Positions 42,083 through 51,631 of a stretch of 64,000 bases of DNA are shown one piece after another (within the stretch, counting starts at the first letter, position 1; each line of letters opens with the position of its first letter). The DNA comes from an uncultured Myxococcales bacterium (GTDB lineage: Bacteria; Myxococcota_A; UBA9042; CAIXZC01), in the NCBI GenBank assembly GCA_903895725.1, contig CAITUV010000020.1, forward strand, positions 94,093 through 158,092, in the 5' to 3' direction. Position numbers and translations under genes: made by a program. The notes beneath the pieces are model-generated. The model saw nothing but the letters and a program-made list of their open reading frames with translations. It was not told the DNA's origin and made no database searches.

Positions 42083-44049
42083 TCGAATGCCCCCTGCGTG
42101 GCCCGGGTGACCCGATTGGTCACCAGAGTATACAGAAGCAGGATCACGAAGATAAGCACGCAATAGGCCGCGGCCACCCCGTACTGGTTCAGCTCGGCGA
42201 AGAACCGGTAGGCCTCGGTGATCAGGATGTTCGTCTTGTTGTCCGGCCTCCCCCGGGTCACGAGGAAGATGATGTTGAACATGTTGAAGGTCCAGATGGT
42301 CCCCAGGATGATGGCCGGGAACAACGCCGGCTTGAGCAGCGGCAGCGTGATGAACCGGAACTTCTGCCAACGGCTCGCTCCGTCCATGTCGGCTGCCTCG
42401 TACAGCTCGTTCGGGATGCTCTGCAGAGCCCCCATCGAGACCACCATCATGAAGGGGAACCCCAGCCACGTGTTGGTGGCAAGCGCAGCAAAGAAGTTGG
42501 TCCAGAAGCTCGGGCCGAACCAGGACACAGGCTCCAGCCCCACCGCCTCCAGCATCAGGTTGATTGCCCCCATCTGCGAGGTGAACATCCACTTCCAGAC
42601 CAGCGCTGTGATGTAGTTCGGAACCGCCCAGGGAACGATGAGTAGCACCCGGAACAGCCCTCGCAGCCTAACCCGCTGCCCCACCAGGATCAAGGCCAGG
42701 AACAACCCGATGACCACGTGGAGCACGACGTTGCTCACCGTCCACAACACGGTCACGCCCAGCGTGAAATAGAAATTCGTGTCCGACTCCGCAGACGGGA
42801 ACAGGATGTCGCGGAAGTTTTCGATTCCGACGAACTCGTAGTCCGTGTTGAAGAACCCGAGCCCCACCCCCATCAGGAACGGCACCAGCACGAGCACGAC
42901 CATGCCGACCATCGCCGGGGCCACGTAGGCATAGGTGCCCGGCATCGTCGAGATCCCCTGCACGAGGTCGCACAGAGGGAGAAAGACCAGGCCGCAGATG
43001 ACCAGGACGATCAACAGCACCAGCACCGTCGGGAACGTCCGATCCAGCGCAACCTGTGCGGCCACCTGCGCCGACTCGAAGCAGAGCAGGCCCCCGCCTG
43101 TCAGGGCCACTTCCCCGCCCGAGCTGCCACCATCCCTGCCCGAGCTGCCACCTTCCCCGCCCGAGCTGCCACCTTCCCTGCGGGACAAGGCATCTCCCCC
43201 GCCGGCCAGAACCTCGACCCCCTCGGCTGGGGCCCGGAACACGTCGGTCCAGACAACATCCAGCTCGGCCACGGCCCCCGGGTCGTGCGGAAGCACCCGG
43301 TTGACGAACAGCGTGGCGGCCGAATCCCGAGCCAGCAGGAAGGAATCCGCCTTGGCCCCCTCGTCCCGGGCCACAAGCCCTCCCGTCGCCAGGAGCACCG
43401 CCGTGGCCGCTCCGGCAAACGATACCAGGGGCCGTCCCGATACCCGGAACAGGGCGAGGAACAGCCCGGCAAACACACCCACGAGCGCTGCCGCGACCGG
43501 GAAGGCGGATGGGGCCGCCGGTGCCTGCTCCATCTCCACCGCCGCAAGCCCCGCAAAGCCGTCCGTACCCATGACCGGCCAGGCCGCGACCACGCGCCCT
43601 GCCGCCCGCCAGACCAGGGCCTTGCGCCCCATCCGGTCCAGCAGATCCGAAGCCACGGCCGAGGGTTGACGGTCCAGGCTCGCGCACAGGGTGACCAGCT
43701 TCTCGTCGTCCGCCCCCTCGGCCTGTTCCCCCAACGAAACCGCCACGCGGGCAGGCCGGGACACGTTGAGCCCGGGGACCACCTTGCCCCGCTGCACGAA
43801 CATCAGCCGGAGCGCCCCGGCATCCGCCAGCAACGGCCGCTCCTTCTCGAACACGGCCGTGACCGCAGCCGCTTCCTCGCTGCGCACCAGCGATGCAAGC
43901 TGCAAGGCCGACGAAAGCGCCCGGAACTCCTCGGTGCGCCGCTCCTGACCCGCTCCCACGTACCGCTGCACCCCGAGCCCGGCCAGCGCAGCCACCGCGG
44001 CCAGCAGGAGAGCGGCAATCAGACAATGGTGCAGTCCCGGCCGTTGCAT
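42079..44049 (-). CDS. ABC sugar importer permease, MalF-type, with N-terminal extension
   Basis: 656 aa, much longer than usual CUT1 MalF-type subunits (~300, or ~510 for E. coli MalF). The C-terminal ~300 residues are the transporter core with the EAA loop EAADMDGASRWQKFRFITLPL. The N-terminal ~350 residues hold a TM at ~8-28, then an extracytoplasmic domain of ~150 residues (RTEEFRALSSALQLASLVRSE...), two more helices (~180-230) and a second outside segment. That segment contains a GGSSGGE-type repeat (~308-328) before the TM that leads into the core. The shape resembles a sensor (Cache-like) fused to the channel, but no ligand site can be identified. It starts 3 bp after the binding-protein stop. 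Confidence 0.85.
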   Translation of the reverse strand: MQRPGLHHCLIAALLLAAVAALAGLGVQRYVGAGQERRTEEFRALSSALQLASLVRSEEAAAVTAVFEKERPLLADAGALRLMFVQRGKVVPGLNVSRPARVAVSLGEQAEGADDEKLVTLCASLDRQPSAVASDLLDRMGRKALVWRAAGRVVAAWPVMGTDGFAGLAAVEMEQAPAAPSAFPVAAALVGVFAGLFLALFRVSGRPLVSFAGAATAVLLATGGLVARDEGAKADSFLLARDSAATLFVNRVLPHDPGAVAELDVVWTDVFRAPAEGVEVLAGGGDALSRREGGSSGGEGGSSGRDGGSSGGEVALTGGGLLCFESAQVAAQVALDRTFPTVLVLLIVLVICGLVFLPLCDLVQGISTMPGTYAYVAPAMVGMVVLVLVPFLMGVGLGFFNTDYEFVGIENFRDILFPSAESDTNFYFTLGVTVLWTVSNVVLHVVIGLFLALILVGQRVRLRGLFRVLLIVPWAVPNYITALVWKWMFTSQMGAINLMLEAVGLEPVSWFGPSFWTNFFAALATNTWLGFPFMMVVSMGALQSIPNELYEAADMDGASRWQKFRFITLPLLKPALFPAIILGTIWTFNMFNIIFLVTRGRPDNKTNILITEAYRFFAELNQYGVAAAYCVLIFVILLLYTLVTNRVTRATQGAFE

Positions 44050-44052
44050 GTC

Positions 44053-45828
44053 CTACTTCGTCCCCATCGTCGAGATGTCGTGCTCCACCTTGGCCTGCGC
44101 CTCGGTCAGCGTCGTCCCCACGTCCGCCCCGCCGAACACCGCGTTGCGCAATGCATTGTCCACAGTCGACCAGACCGCCTGCATCTCCGGCCTCGAGCTC
44201 ATGATCACCGTGCTCTCCGCCTGGCGTCGGAAGACATCCAGGGCCGGATTGGCCTTCCCTGCGAGCTGAGCATCTTCGTAGACTTCCAGGTTCGCCACGA
44301 GCTGGTCCCCTTCCAGGTACCGCACCCGAGCGGCCTCGCTGCTCACCAGGTACCGCATGACCTGGAATGCCGCCTCCGGATTCTTGCTCCCCGCAGACAG
44401 GAAGACCCCCTCCGACCCCAGGAACGGCTTCATCGGCTTGCCCGGTGCAACCTCCGGAAGCAACGCCACCCCATAGTCGACGCCGGCATCCACCTCCCCC
44501 AGGAACCAGGGCCCCTTGATCACGAATGCCGCCTTGCCCGAATTGAACAGGAACGTCCCCATCATGTCGTTCAGGTCGGGCAGAATCCCCGCCGACGTGA
44601 ACAGCTCCCGCACCAGATCCACCGATGCCCGGAACTCCGGCGTGTCGATATGCGCCTTTCCCTGGTCGTCCAGGATGGTCGCCCCGAATGCATGAGCAAA
44701 GCCCGCATGGTTGTAAAGGAGACCCGCATCATAGACCAGCCCGTGCGTGCGCTCCTCCCCCTCGCCGCCCGCAGCCTGCACTTCCTTGCCGATGCGGATG
44801 AGCTCCTCCATCGACCTGGGCGGCTCCTTCACCAGCTTCCGATTGTAGAACAGAGCATGAGACTTGAACGCCAGCGGCAGCCCATAGAGCGTCCCGTCGT
44901 AGGCCAGCGCCTTGACCGTGTCCGGAAGGAACTTCCCCAGGTTGTCGAAGCTGTCATACTTCTCCACGTAGCTCGACAAGGGGGCCAGGATTCCCCCCTT
45001 GAGCAGCCAATCTCCGATATTGTTGTGCGCGTACACGAACAGGTCGGGCCCCGTCCCTCTCGGAATGGTCACGACGATCTTGTCGCGCAGCGCCGAGAAG
45101 GGCACCTCCTGGACGTCCATGTCGAACCCGGGGAAGCGAGTCGAGAACTCCTTGAGCACCTTCTCGAACGCATCCTTCTCCCGCCCCCGGTACGCATGCC
45201 ACACCACGATCCTCACCGCCGGCGACGGCTCCCCATACGTCAGCTCAAATTCTTTGTGTTCCGGGGGGGTTGCCGCTCCGGCGGCATTTCCGGTGCCTTG
45301 GCCGGGGGCCGCGCCGGGGGGTGTTTCGCCGGATCCTCCGGGGGCATTTCCGGTGCCTTGGCCGGAGGCCGCGCCGGGGGGTGTTTCGCCGGGTGCTCCG
45401 GGGGCATTTCCGGTGCCTTGGCCGGAGGCCGCGCCGGGGGGTGTTTCGCCGGGTGCTCCGGTGGCATTTCCGGTGCCTTGGCCGGAGGCCGCGCCGGGGG
45501 GTGTTTCGCCGGATCCTCCGGTGGCATTTGGCTCACTGCCCACTGCCGCCTGCCCGCTGCCACCCATGCCGTTCAGTCTCTTCTCCAGCGAGGCCAGCCT
45601 CTCCTCAAGGGCTGCGATACGGGAATCCGCAGGGGCGACGGCCGCCTTGTCGGCCAGCTCGGACAGCTGCGTCCTGCGGACCTGCGCCGACTCTTCCCGG
45701 CCGCACGAGGCCGCCAGCGCCAGTGCGAGAGCCCCCAGCACCGCCCCCACCCGCATCACCAACACGCTCCGGTCCTTCATGCCCGCCCCCGTCCACTCGT
45801 GCTCCATGCGCCGAAGATTGCTTCTCAT
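44053..45828 (-). CDS. sugar-binding lipoprotein of the ABC importer
   Basis: 591-aa family-1 extracellular solute-binding protein (maltose-type). The ATG at 45828 shares a base with the ATPase stop (TGATG), and AAGGAG precedes it. The signal is long, with lipobox LAASC. A short coiled coil (~65-90, SRIAALEERLASLEKRL) and ~90 residues of 20-aa repeats (ETPPGAASGQGTGNAPGAPG type) form a flexible tether. The binding domain runs from ~195 (VRIVVWHAYRGREKDAFEKV) to the end, with GPDLFVYAHNNIGDWL and the usual hinge region. The substrate is probably an oligosaccharide, given the neighbouring permeases and the GH31 enzyme elsewhere in the window. Confidence 0.9.
   Translation of the reverse strand: MRSNLRRMEHEWTGAGMKDRSVLVMRVGAVLGALALALAASCGREESAQVRRTQLSELADKAAVAPADSRIAALEERLASLEKRLNGMGGSGQAAVGSEPNATGGSGETPPGAASGQGTGNATGAPGETPPGAASGQGTGNAPGAPGETPPGAASGQGTGNAPGGSGETPPGAAPGQGTGNAAGAATPPEHKEFELTYGEPSPAVRIVVWHAYRGREKDAFEKVLKEFSTRFPGFDMDVQEVPFSALRDKIVVTIPRGTGPDLFVYAHNNIGDWLLKGGILAPLSSYVEKYDSFDNLGKFLPDTVKALAYDGTLYGLPLAFKSHALFYNRKLVKEPPRSMEELIRIGKEVQAAGGEGEERTHGLVYDAGLLYNHAGFAHAFGATILDDQGKAHIDTPEFRASVDLVRELFTSAGILPDLNDMMGTFLFNSGKAAFVIKGPWFLGEVDAGVDYGVALLPEVAPGKPMKPFLGSEGVFLSAGSKNPEAAFQVMRYLVSSEAARVRYLEGDQLVANLEVYEDAQLAGKANPALDVFRRQAESTVIMSSRPEMQAVWSTVDNALRNAVFGGADVGTTLTEAQAKVEHDISTMGTK
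45283..45528 (-). repeat. 60-bp tandem repeat in the binding-protein tether
   Basis: Four near-identical 60-bp units (20 codons) encode the Pro/Gly/Ala-rich tether of the solute-binding lipoprotein. The identity at silent positions suggests length changes by slippage. Confidence 0.88.
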
Positions 45829-46946
45829 CACGACTCCTTTGAGGCATCGATGAGGAGGTTGGTGCCGTCGGATCCGAACAGGTGGATCGCCTCGACGTCC
45901 ACGCCGAACGTCCCGACCTCCCCCTCGCTGGCCGTGGACGCGGTCGGGTCCAGCCGGGCCGTCACCTGCTTGTCCGCCACCCGGAAGTAGACGAAGCGCT
46001 CGGAGCCGAGGTGCTCGATGACCTCGACCTTGCCCTCCAGGCGGCCGTGCGGGCGGTCCGCCCCAACGCCGGCTCCGACGAGGGCCCCTGCGGACAGGTG
46101 CTGCGGTCGGATTCCCACGGTCAGCTCCCGCTCCTCGTTGCCGAGCCGTGCCTTCTGGGCCGCCGTCGGCACCAGGTGGAGCCCGCTCCCGACGATGGTC
46201 CGACCGTCGTAGCGGGCCGCCAGCACATTCATCGACGGCGAGCCGATGAACGTCGCCACGAAGAGATTCGCAGGCCGGTCGTACACGTCGAGCGGCGTTC
46301 CGACCTGCTGGATCCTCCCGTCATGCATGATCACGATCCGGTCGGCCAGCGTCATGGCCTCGACCTGGTCGTGCGTGACATAGATGATTGTGGTCTGGAG
46401 ACGGTTGTGCAGGCGGCTGATCTCGACCCGCATCTGCACGCGGAGCTTCGCATCGAGGTTGGACAACGGCTCATCGAACAGGAACACCTTGGGGTTTCGC
46501 ACGATGGCCCGCCCCATGGCCACCCGCTGGCGCTGGCCCCCGGAAAGCGCCTTGGGCTTGCGGTCGAGCAGATGGTCGATCTCCAGGACCTTGGCCGACT
46601 CGACCACGCGGCTCCGGATCTCTTCCCTCGGAAGCTTGCGCAGCTTCAACCCGAAGGCCATGTTCTCGAACACGGTCCAGTGGGGATAGAGCGCATAGTT
46701 CTGGAACACCATGGCGATGTCTCGGTCCTTGGGCGGAACGTCGTTGACCCGACGGTCTCCGATGAAGATGTCCCCCTCCGAGATCTCCTCCAGACCGGCC
46801 ACCATCCGCAGCGTCGTGGACTTCCCACACCCGGACGGACCGACCAGGACGATGAACTCCCGGTCGTTCATGGTCAGGGAGAAATCCTTGACCGCGACGA
46901 AATCGGTGTACCGCTTCCAGACGTGCTTCAGGACGACCTGTGCCAT
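45828..46946 (-). CDS. ABC importer ATPase, MalK/UgpC-type
   Basis: 372 aa. The ATG at 46946 gives the standard N-terminus [13 protein letters not shown]; upstream in-frame codons would precede the predicted transcription start. All nucleotide-binding motifs are intact: Walker [10 protein letters not shown] (~36-44), signature [14 protein letters not shown], Walker [13 protein letters not shown] and the H-loop [11 protein letters not shown]-terminal TOBE/OB regulatory domain of ~130 residues follows ([14 protein letters not shown]..., [13 protein letters not shown]). It is the first gene of the operon ATPase / binding protein / MalF-type / MalG-type / S41 protease / TPR-PEGA. Confidence 0.96.
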   Translation of the reverse strand: MAQVVLKHVWKRYTDFVAVKDFSLTMNDREFIVLVGPSGCGKSTTLRMVAGLEEISEGDIFIGDRRVNDVPPKDRDIAMVFQNYALYPHWTVFENMAFGLKLRKLPREEIRSRVVESAKVLEIDHLLDRKPKALSGGQRQRVAMGRAIVRNPKVFLFDEPLSNLDAKLRVQMRVEISRLHNRLQTTIIYVTHDQVEAMTLADRIVIMHDGRIQQVGTPLDVYDRPANLFVATFIGSPSMNVLAARYDGRTIVGSGLHLVPTAAQKARLGNEERELTVGIRPQHLSAGALVGAGVGADRPHGRLEGKVEVIEHLGSERFVYFRVADKQVTARLDPTASTASEGEVGTFGVDVEAIHLFGSDGTNLLIDASKES

Positions 46947-46981
46947 GTTCTCACCGAGCCGTTTGCCGAACATCGGCAGCC

Positions 46982-47009
46982 AGTATAGTCGCACCGCCTT
47001 CCAGGTCAA
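46982..47009 (-). promoter_or_regulatory. sigma-70-type promoter of the ABC/S41 operon
   Basis: Minus strand: TTGACC (47009-47004), a 16-bp spacer and TATACT (46987-46982), each 5/6 to consensus. The predicted start is near 46976, 30 bases before the ATPase ATG. The same TATA block read on the plus strand (TATAGT) could serve the divergent exporter gene. Confidence 0.7.
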
Positions 47010-47140
47010 TCGGAAAGGGGGCCGCAATTCTGGCTTTCCGCTCCGCCTCGAATCTGGCAGAATCGCAGAAGTTCCGGGGTACCCCGGGTTCCCGAAGTGG
47101 AGCCCGGGCCCAGCCTTCACCCCCCGGGCCGGGAGTCGAC

Positions 47141-49780
47141 ATGATCGCCCGCCTGCTAGCGTTCGTCATCCGCAATCCCCGTCTGGTCGTGGCCCTGAGC
47201 TTCGCCTTCACCCTGGCCTTGGGAAGCGGAGTGATCCGTCTCCAGATGGACCCCTCCATCAAGAACCTGCTGCCCGAAGAGCTCAAGGAGTGGCAGAACC
47301 TCCAGAAATTCGAGGACATGTTCACCGGCTCCGAGATCGTGCTCGTTGCAGTTCCGGTCGACGACCTGTTCGACGGCGAGACGCTGTCGAAGCTCCACCG
47401 CCTCCAGACCGAGCTCGAGCAGATTCCCGACGCCTACCGGGTGCTGTCGCTCTTCACCGTCAAGCACCTCGAGGCGAGCAAGGGCAACTTCAAGCCGGTT
47501 CCACTCATCGATCCCGAGGCCCCCCCGACGACCGAGAAGGAAAAGGAGCTGACCCGGGCCCGCCTCCGGGACGAAATGTACGTCGGCAACATCGTCTCAG
47601 CCGATCTCAAGTCGTTGGCATTCATCGTCCTTCCGACTGCCAAGTTCATCGACGTCCGGATGGCAGCGGATGCCGAGCGGGTTACCCGGGACGTGTTCGG
47701 GGACAAGGCACTGATCACCGGCCTGCCGGTCACACGCGATGCCGTGCTCGTCGGCATGCAGAGCGACATGCGCACCTTCCTGCCCATCGGCATCGTGCTG
47801 ATGATCATTCTGCTGGTGTTCAGCTTCAACACCTGGCTGGGCACGGTGCTGCCTCTCGTCGTCGTGGTGATGAGCGTCGCGGCCACCTTCGGGCTCATGG
47901 GCTATCTCGGCGAGAAGATCATGATGGTGACGGTGATCATGCCGGTCATGCTCATCGCCGTGGCCAATGACTATGCCATTCACCTGGTGGCCCACTACCT
48001 GGGCCGGAGAGGACGGGACCCGGAGGGCGACAGGCGCGGGCAGATCTTCCAGGTCTCATCGTCTCTCGGCCCGCCCGTGCTGGCGGCCGGCCTGACCACC
48101 GTGGCCGGATTCCTCACGCTGACCACCCATGTCATCCCGTCGGCCCGGACGGCCGGCCTGCTGTCCGCATTCGGCGTGGTGATGGCGTTCGTGCTCAGCC
48201 TCACCTTCGTGCCGGCCATGATGGTCCTGCTCAAGCCCCCCTCCAACGTCGCCCGCGAGTTTGCGTCCGGACTGACCGATCGCCTCCTCGCATGGGCATC
48301 GCAGGCGCTTCGGAAGCACGGAGGCAAGCTGGTGGCCGTCACGGCCGCGCTGGGAGTGGTCGCCATGACCGGGATTCCCGACGTTGTGGTGGATACCGAC
48401 CCCGTCCACTACTTCGCCGAGGGAACCCCCATCCGCTCGGCCAACGAGTACGTCAACAAGGTGTTCGGCGGCTCGGCACAGATCAACGTCGTAGTGCAGG
48501 GAGATCTCAAGGATCCCGGCCTGCTCCGGCGCATGCAGCAGCTCGAAGAGTTCCTCGAGCGGGAGCCCATGGTCTCGAGGACCCAGTCCATCATCGACCC
48601 GATCCGACGGATGAACCGTGCCTTCCACGACGACGACCCGGCATGGGAGGTGATCCCGGACAACCGGGAGGCGGTGGCCCAGTTCCTCCTGCTCTACTCG
48701 TTCCAGTCCGACCTGTCCGACTTCGACCACATGGTCGACTTCCCCTACACGCACGGGCAGTTGTCGGCCCGGGTGAACACCACCAGCTCCAACGGCTTTC
48801 TCAAGCTCGTCTCCGACACGGAGCGGTTCATCCGGGAGAACCTGTCCGAGAGCGAGTTCCCCATGGTCACCGGCTTCGTCTCGGTCCTCGGTGTACTGGT
48901 CAAGCTCATCGTCCGCGGGCAGCTCATCAGCATCGGAATGTCACTGACGCTGATCTTCCTGCTGACCTGCCTCTTCTTCCGTAGCATCGTGGCGGGAATC
49001 TGGGGCGCGCTGACCCTTACCTTCGCACTCGGGATCATCTTCGGACTGATGGGCCACTTCGGGATCGAGCTGAACATCGCCACCGTGATGATGGCCAGCG
49101 TCGTGGTCGGCGTCGGCGTGGACTACGTGATTCATTTCCTGTGGCACTACCGGGAGAACCTGTCGCTCACCGGCGACCCCTGGACCGCGGTCGAGCGCAC
49201 GCTGTCGGCCTCGGGCAGAGGCATCGTGGTCAACGCCCTCTCCGTGATCGTCGGCTTCTGCGTCCTGCTGGCCAGCTCCTTCCTGCCGGTCATGTTCCTC
49301 GGGTTCATGCTCACGTTCTCCATCGGGATCTGCCTGCTGGTGGCCCTGACCGTGGTCCCCGTCCTCGTGGTCAAGCTCAACCCCCGATTCGTGCGGAGGC
49401 ACGTCGAAACCGAGGCCGACCTCCCCGTCCCGGCCGGCCTCGACCGGGAACCAGGACGAGTCAGCCGCATCGTCACCCGCCTGCTCCAGCTCTCCATCGC
49501 CGCCGGAGTCGCTGCGCTGCTCTACCTGGCCGTGGCTGCCCTCGTGCGATGGAGCGACGGCCTGCCGGAAGGGCTGACGTTCTGGTCGGAGGTCTGGCGC
49601 CTGATCCTCGACAACCTCAGCATCGTCGTGGCCCTCTACTGCCTGATGTGCGTCAATTCCGCCGGTCTGGCGGAGTTCAGGTTCCGCCGTGAGTTCACCC
49701 AGGCCTTCCTTCGAGCCGTCGTCATGACGCCGCCCGTGATGATCGTGGCCTGGGCCAGGAAGCCGCACGCAGGACAGTAG
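47141..49780 (+). CDS. RND-superfamily (MMPL-type) exporter
   Basis: 879-aa integral membrane protein. The ATG at 47141 starts directly before the first TM ([20 protein letters not shown]); the upstream in-frame extension lacks membrane or coding character. Typical duplicated RND layout: TM1, a large periplasmic loop (~35-225), TM2-6 with a sterol-sensing-domain-like block ([37 protein letters not shown]), then TM7, a second loop (~430-630) and TM8-12 ([18 protein letters not shown]). The Asp in both ANDYAIH and GVDYVIH matches proton-relay positions of the family. A C-terminal addition of ~120 residues has two more helices. The cargo is unknown; hydrophobic lipids are typical. Confidence 0.88.
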   Translation: MIARLLAFVIRNPRLVVALSFAFTLALGSGVIRLQMDPSIKNLLPEELKEWQNLQKFEDMFTGSEIVLVAVPVDDLFDGETLSKLHRLQTELEQIPDAYRVLSLFTVKHLEASKGNFKPVPLIDPEAPPTTEKEKELTRARLRDEMYVGNIVSADLKSLAFIVLPTAKFIDVRMAADAERVTRDVFGDKALITGLPVTRDAVLVGMQSDMRTFLPIGIVLMIILLVFSFNTWLGTVLPLVVVVMSVAATFGLMGYLGEKIMMVTVIMPVMLIAVANDYAIHLVAHYLGRRGRDPEGDRRGQIFQVSSSLGPPVLAAGLTTVAGFLTLTTHVIPSARTAGLLSAFGVVMAFVLSLTFVPAMMVLLKPPSNVAREFASGLTDRLLAWASQALRKHGGKLVAVTAALGVVAMTGIPDVVVDTDPVHYFAEGTPIRSANEYVNKVFGGSAQINVVVQGDLKDPGLLRRMQQLEEFLEREPMVSRTQSIIDPIRRMNRAFHDDDPAWEVIPDNREAVAQFLLLYSFQSDLSDFDHMVDFPYTHGQLSARVNTTSSNGFLKLVSDTERFIRENLSESEFPMVTGFVSVLGVLVKLIVRGQLISIGMSLTLIFLLTCLFFRSIVAGIWGALTLTFALGIIFGLMGHFGIELNIATVMMASVVVGVGVDYVIHFLWHYRENLSLTGDPWTAVERTLSASGRGIVVNALSVIVGFCVLLASSFLPVMFLGFMLTFSIGICLLVALTVVPVLVVKLNPRFVRRHVETEADLPVPAGLDREPGRVSRIVTRLLQLSIAAGVAALLYLAVAALVRWSDGLPEGLTFWSEVWRLILDNLSIVVALYCLMCVNSAGLAEFRFRREFTQAFLRAVVMTPPVMIVAWARKPHAGQ

Positions 49781-49796
49781 GCACCGCCGGGAGCAT

Positions 49797-49812
49797 GTCG
49801 TGCCGGCACGAC
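49797..49812. other. 16-bp perfect palindrome between convergent genes
   Basis: GTCGTGCCGGCACGAC has no loop and lies 17 bp after the exporter stop. Farther on, GCCCG-TTGAAC-CGGGC (49864-49879) next to the HD-GYP stop could be a weak terminator. An imperfect 14-bp direct repeat (ATGCCCGTTGNACC) lies between them. Confidence 0.5.
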
Positions 49813-49881
49813 GGTCGCAGATGCCCGTTGTACCTGTCGCCTCATTCCGATTGTGGGGGTAATGCCCGTTGAACCGGGCGC

Positions 49882-51474
49882 TCAGGGGGCCAGCTCTTCC
49901 CGTCCGATGAGCTCCAGGAACGCCCTGACCACGGCCGGGTCGAACTGGAGCCCCGAGTTCTCCACGATCTCGCGCAGCGCCTTGTCGTCCTGCATGGCAT
50001 CCCGGTAGGGGCGGTCCGACGTCATGGCATCCCACGCATCGGCCACGGCAATCACGCGGGCAACCAGCGGGATCTCGGCACCGACGAGCCCCGACGGATA
50101 GCCGTTCCCGTCGAACCGCTCGTGGTGGTGCAGAATGGCCCGGCTCGCCTGCCGCATGAACGCAAGCTGCCCCAGGATGTTGGTCCCGAACGTGGGGTGG
50201 TGCTGCAGCTCGCCCCGCTCCTCCTGGGACAGCGCAGCCGGCTTGTTCAACACCATGTCCGGAATCCCGATCTTGCCGATGTCGTGCAGGAGCCCGGCCT
50301 GGCGGATCGTCGCCATCTCCTCCGCCTTGAGCCCCAGCCGCTCCCCGATCTGCACGGCCAGCCCGGTGACCCGCTCAGAGTGACCCCGGGTATAGGCGTC
50401 ACGCGCCTCCAGCGCGTTGGCGAGGCTGCTGATCGTCTGGTAGTAGACCGCCTGCTGTCGCTCCAGCATCTGAGCGTTTCGAATGGCAATTGCGGCCTGG
50501 GACGCAAAGGTCGAGAACAGGACGAAGCTGGCCTCATCGAAGCAGCCCGGCTCCTCCCCTTCGGCATCCAGCACCCCGAGCACCCGCCCCCGGGCCAGCA
50601 GCGGACACGCCATCTCGCAGCGCCCACCGATGATCCCCGGAATGTACCCCGGTGCCAGGGTCACGTCGTCGACCAGCCTGGGAATCCCGGACTCGAACAC
50701 CTTTCCGGTGATCCCCTCGCCCTTCCGTATCCTCACGCTCCCGACCGTGGAACCAGGGTAGCCCACGGCCGCCCGGATCCGCAGCACCGTCGTCTCCTCC
50801 CCGTCGGGCAGCAGCACGGCACAAGCCTTGAAGTGCAGGACCTCCCGGGCCAGGCGGAGGATCTCCTTGAGCACGTCGTCCAGCGGCAACACCTGCCCCA
50901 GCAGTTTCCCCACGTGGTTGAGCACCTGGAGCTCCCGCACCCGCTGCTCGAGCTGATACTTGCTTTCCGTCAGATCCTGGAGCAGCGAGGCCGTGTAGAC
51001 CGCGGCTGCACACTTGGCCGCCAGCGCCGTCGCCAGCTCCATGTCGAACTCCTCGAGCCGCAGCGGCCGGGTGGACTCGATGTCCAGCACCCCCACCACC
51101 TCGCCGTTGCGTTTGAGCGGAATGGCCACCTCGGATACCGCCCCGGTCACCCCGGGAACATACCGGGGGTCCTTGCGAACGTCGCTGACGAATGCCGGCA
51201 TGCCCGTGCTCGCCACCCACCCCGAAATCCCTTCGCCGACCTCGATCTCGAAGCCTTCGGCCACCACCTCGTCGTACCCCACGGCCCGAAGCATCTTGAG
51301 CCGTCCCGTCCCGCCGTCGAAGTGGAGGATCGCGCACCGGTCCACATCGAACACCGTCCGCACCCGATCCAGGATCAACTCCAACAGGTGAGGCAGCTCC
51401 AGCTCGCTCATGAGCGCCGTGGAGATCTCGTTCAGCACCGCCAGCTTGTTCACCGGAGAATCGGAATGGACCAC
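49882..51474 (-). CDS. GAF-GAF-HD-GYP c-di-GMP phosphodiesterase
   Basis: 530 aa, cytoplasmic. The start is GTG at 51474 with GGGGGAGGTG 6 bp upstream. The first GAF domain (~5-155: VLNEISTALMSELELPHLL...) and the second (~180-330: EILRLAREVLHFKACAVLL...) sense small ligands or redox state. The C-terminal HD-GYP domain (~350-520) keeps the metal and signature residues H397-D398 in LLHDIGKIGI, HHHERFDGNGYP, and ADAWDAMTSDRPYR. HD-GYP enzymes hydrolyse c-di-GMP, so this is likely a signal-responsive regulator of surface or motility behaviour. It is monocistronic between convergent and divergent neighbours. Confidence 0.93.
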   Translation of the reverse strand: MVHSDSPVNKLAVLNEISTALMSELELPHLLELILDRVRTVFDVDRCAILHFDGGTGRLKMLRAVGYDEVVAEGFEIEVGEGISGWVASTGMPAFVSDVRKDPRYVPGVTGAVSEVAIPLKRNGEVVGVLDIESTRPLRLEEFDMELATALAAKCAAAVYTASLLQDLTESKYQLEQRVRELQVLNHVGKLLGQVLPLDDVLKEILRLAREVLHFKACAVLLPDGEETTVLRIRAAVGYPGSTVGSVRIRKGEGITGKVFESGIPRLVDDVTLAPGYIPGIIGGRCEMACPLLARGRVLGVLDAEGEEPGCFDEASFVLFSTFASQAAIAIRNAQMLERQQAVYYQTISSLANALEARDAYTRGHSERVTGLAVQIGERLGLKAEEMATIRQAGLLHDIGKIGIPDMVLNKPAALSQEERGELQHHPTFGTNILGQLAFMRQASRAILHHHERFDGNGYPSGLVGAEIPLVARVIAVADAWDAMTSDRPYRDAMQDDKALREIVENSGLQFDPAVVRAFLELIGREELAP

Positions 51475-51503
51475 CGCCGCACCTCCCCCTCAAAAAGCGC
51501 CAT

Positions 51504-51509
51504 AGTATA
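51504..51509 (-). promoter_or_regulatory. possible -10 element of the HD-GYP gene
   Basis: TATACT (minus strand) in an A/T-rich island about 30 bases before the GTG start. The matching -35 (TGGCTC, 17 bp upstream) is poor, so an activator or another sigma factor may be needed. Confidence 0.35.
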
Positions 51510-51577
51510 ACTAGATAGGGATTCGAGAGCCAGTAATTTGCCGCGTGGCTGTCACAAGCCCCCACGCTCGAATGCCG

Positions 51578-51605
51578 TTGCATCCCTTCGGCCGAACGGT
51601 ACAAT
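51578..51605 (+). promoter_or_regulatory. sigma-70-type promoter of the metzincin gene
   Basis: TTGCAT (51578-51583), a 16-bp spacer and TACAAT (51600-51605; 5/6). The predicted start at ~51612 lies downstream of the earlier in-frame ATG and GTG, supporting translation from the GTG at 51632 with its CGGAGGG site. Confidence 0.6.
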
Positions 51606-51631
51606 CCCTGCCGCCGGTAACGGAGGGAACG

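Noticed and set aside
42718..45990. 1090-codon plus-strand open frame
   Set aside because: Antisense to the permease and binding-protein genes. It is an artefact of the G+C-rich third positions.
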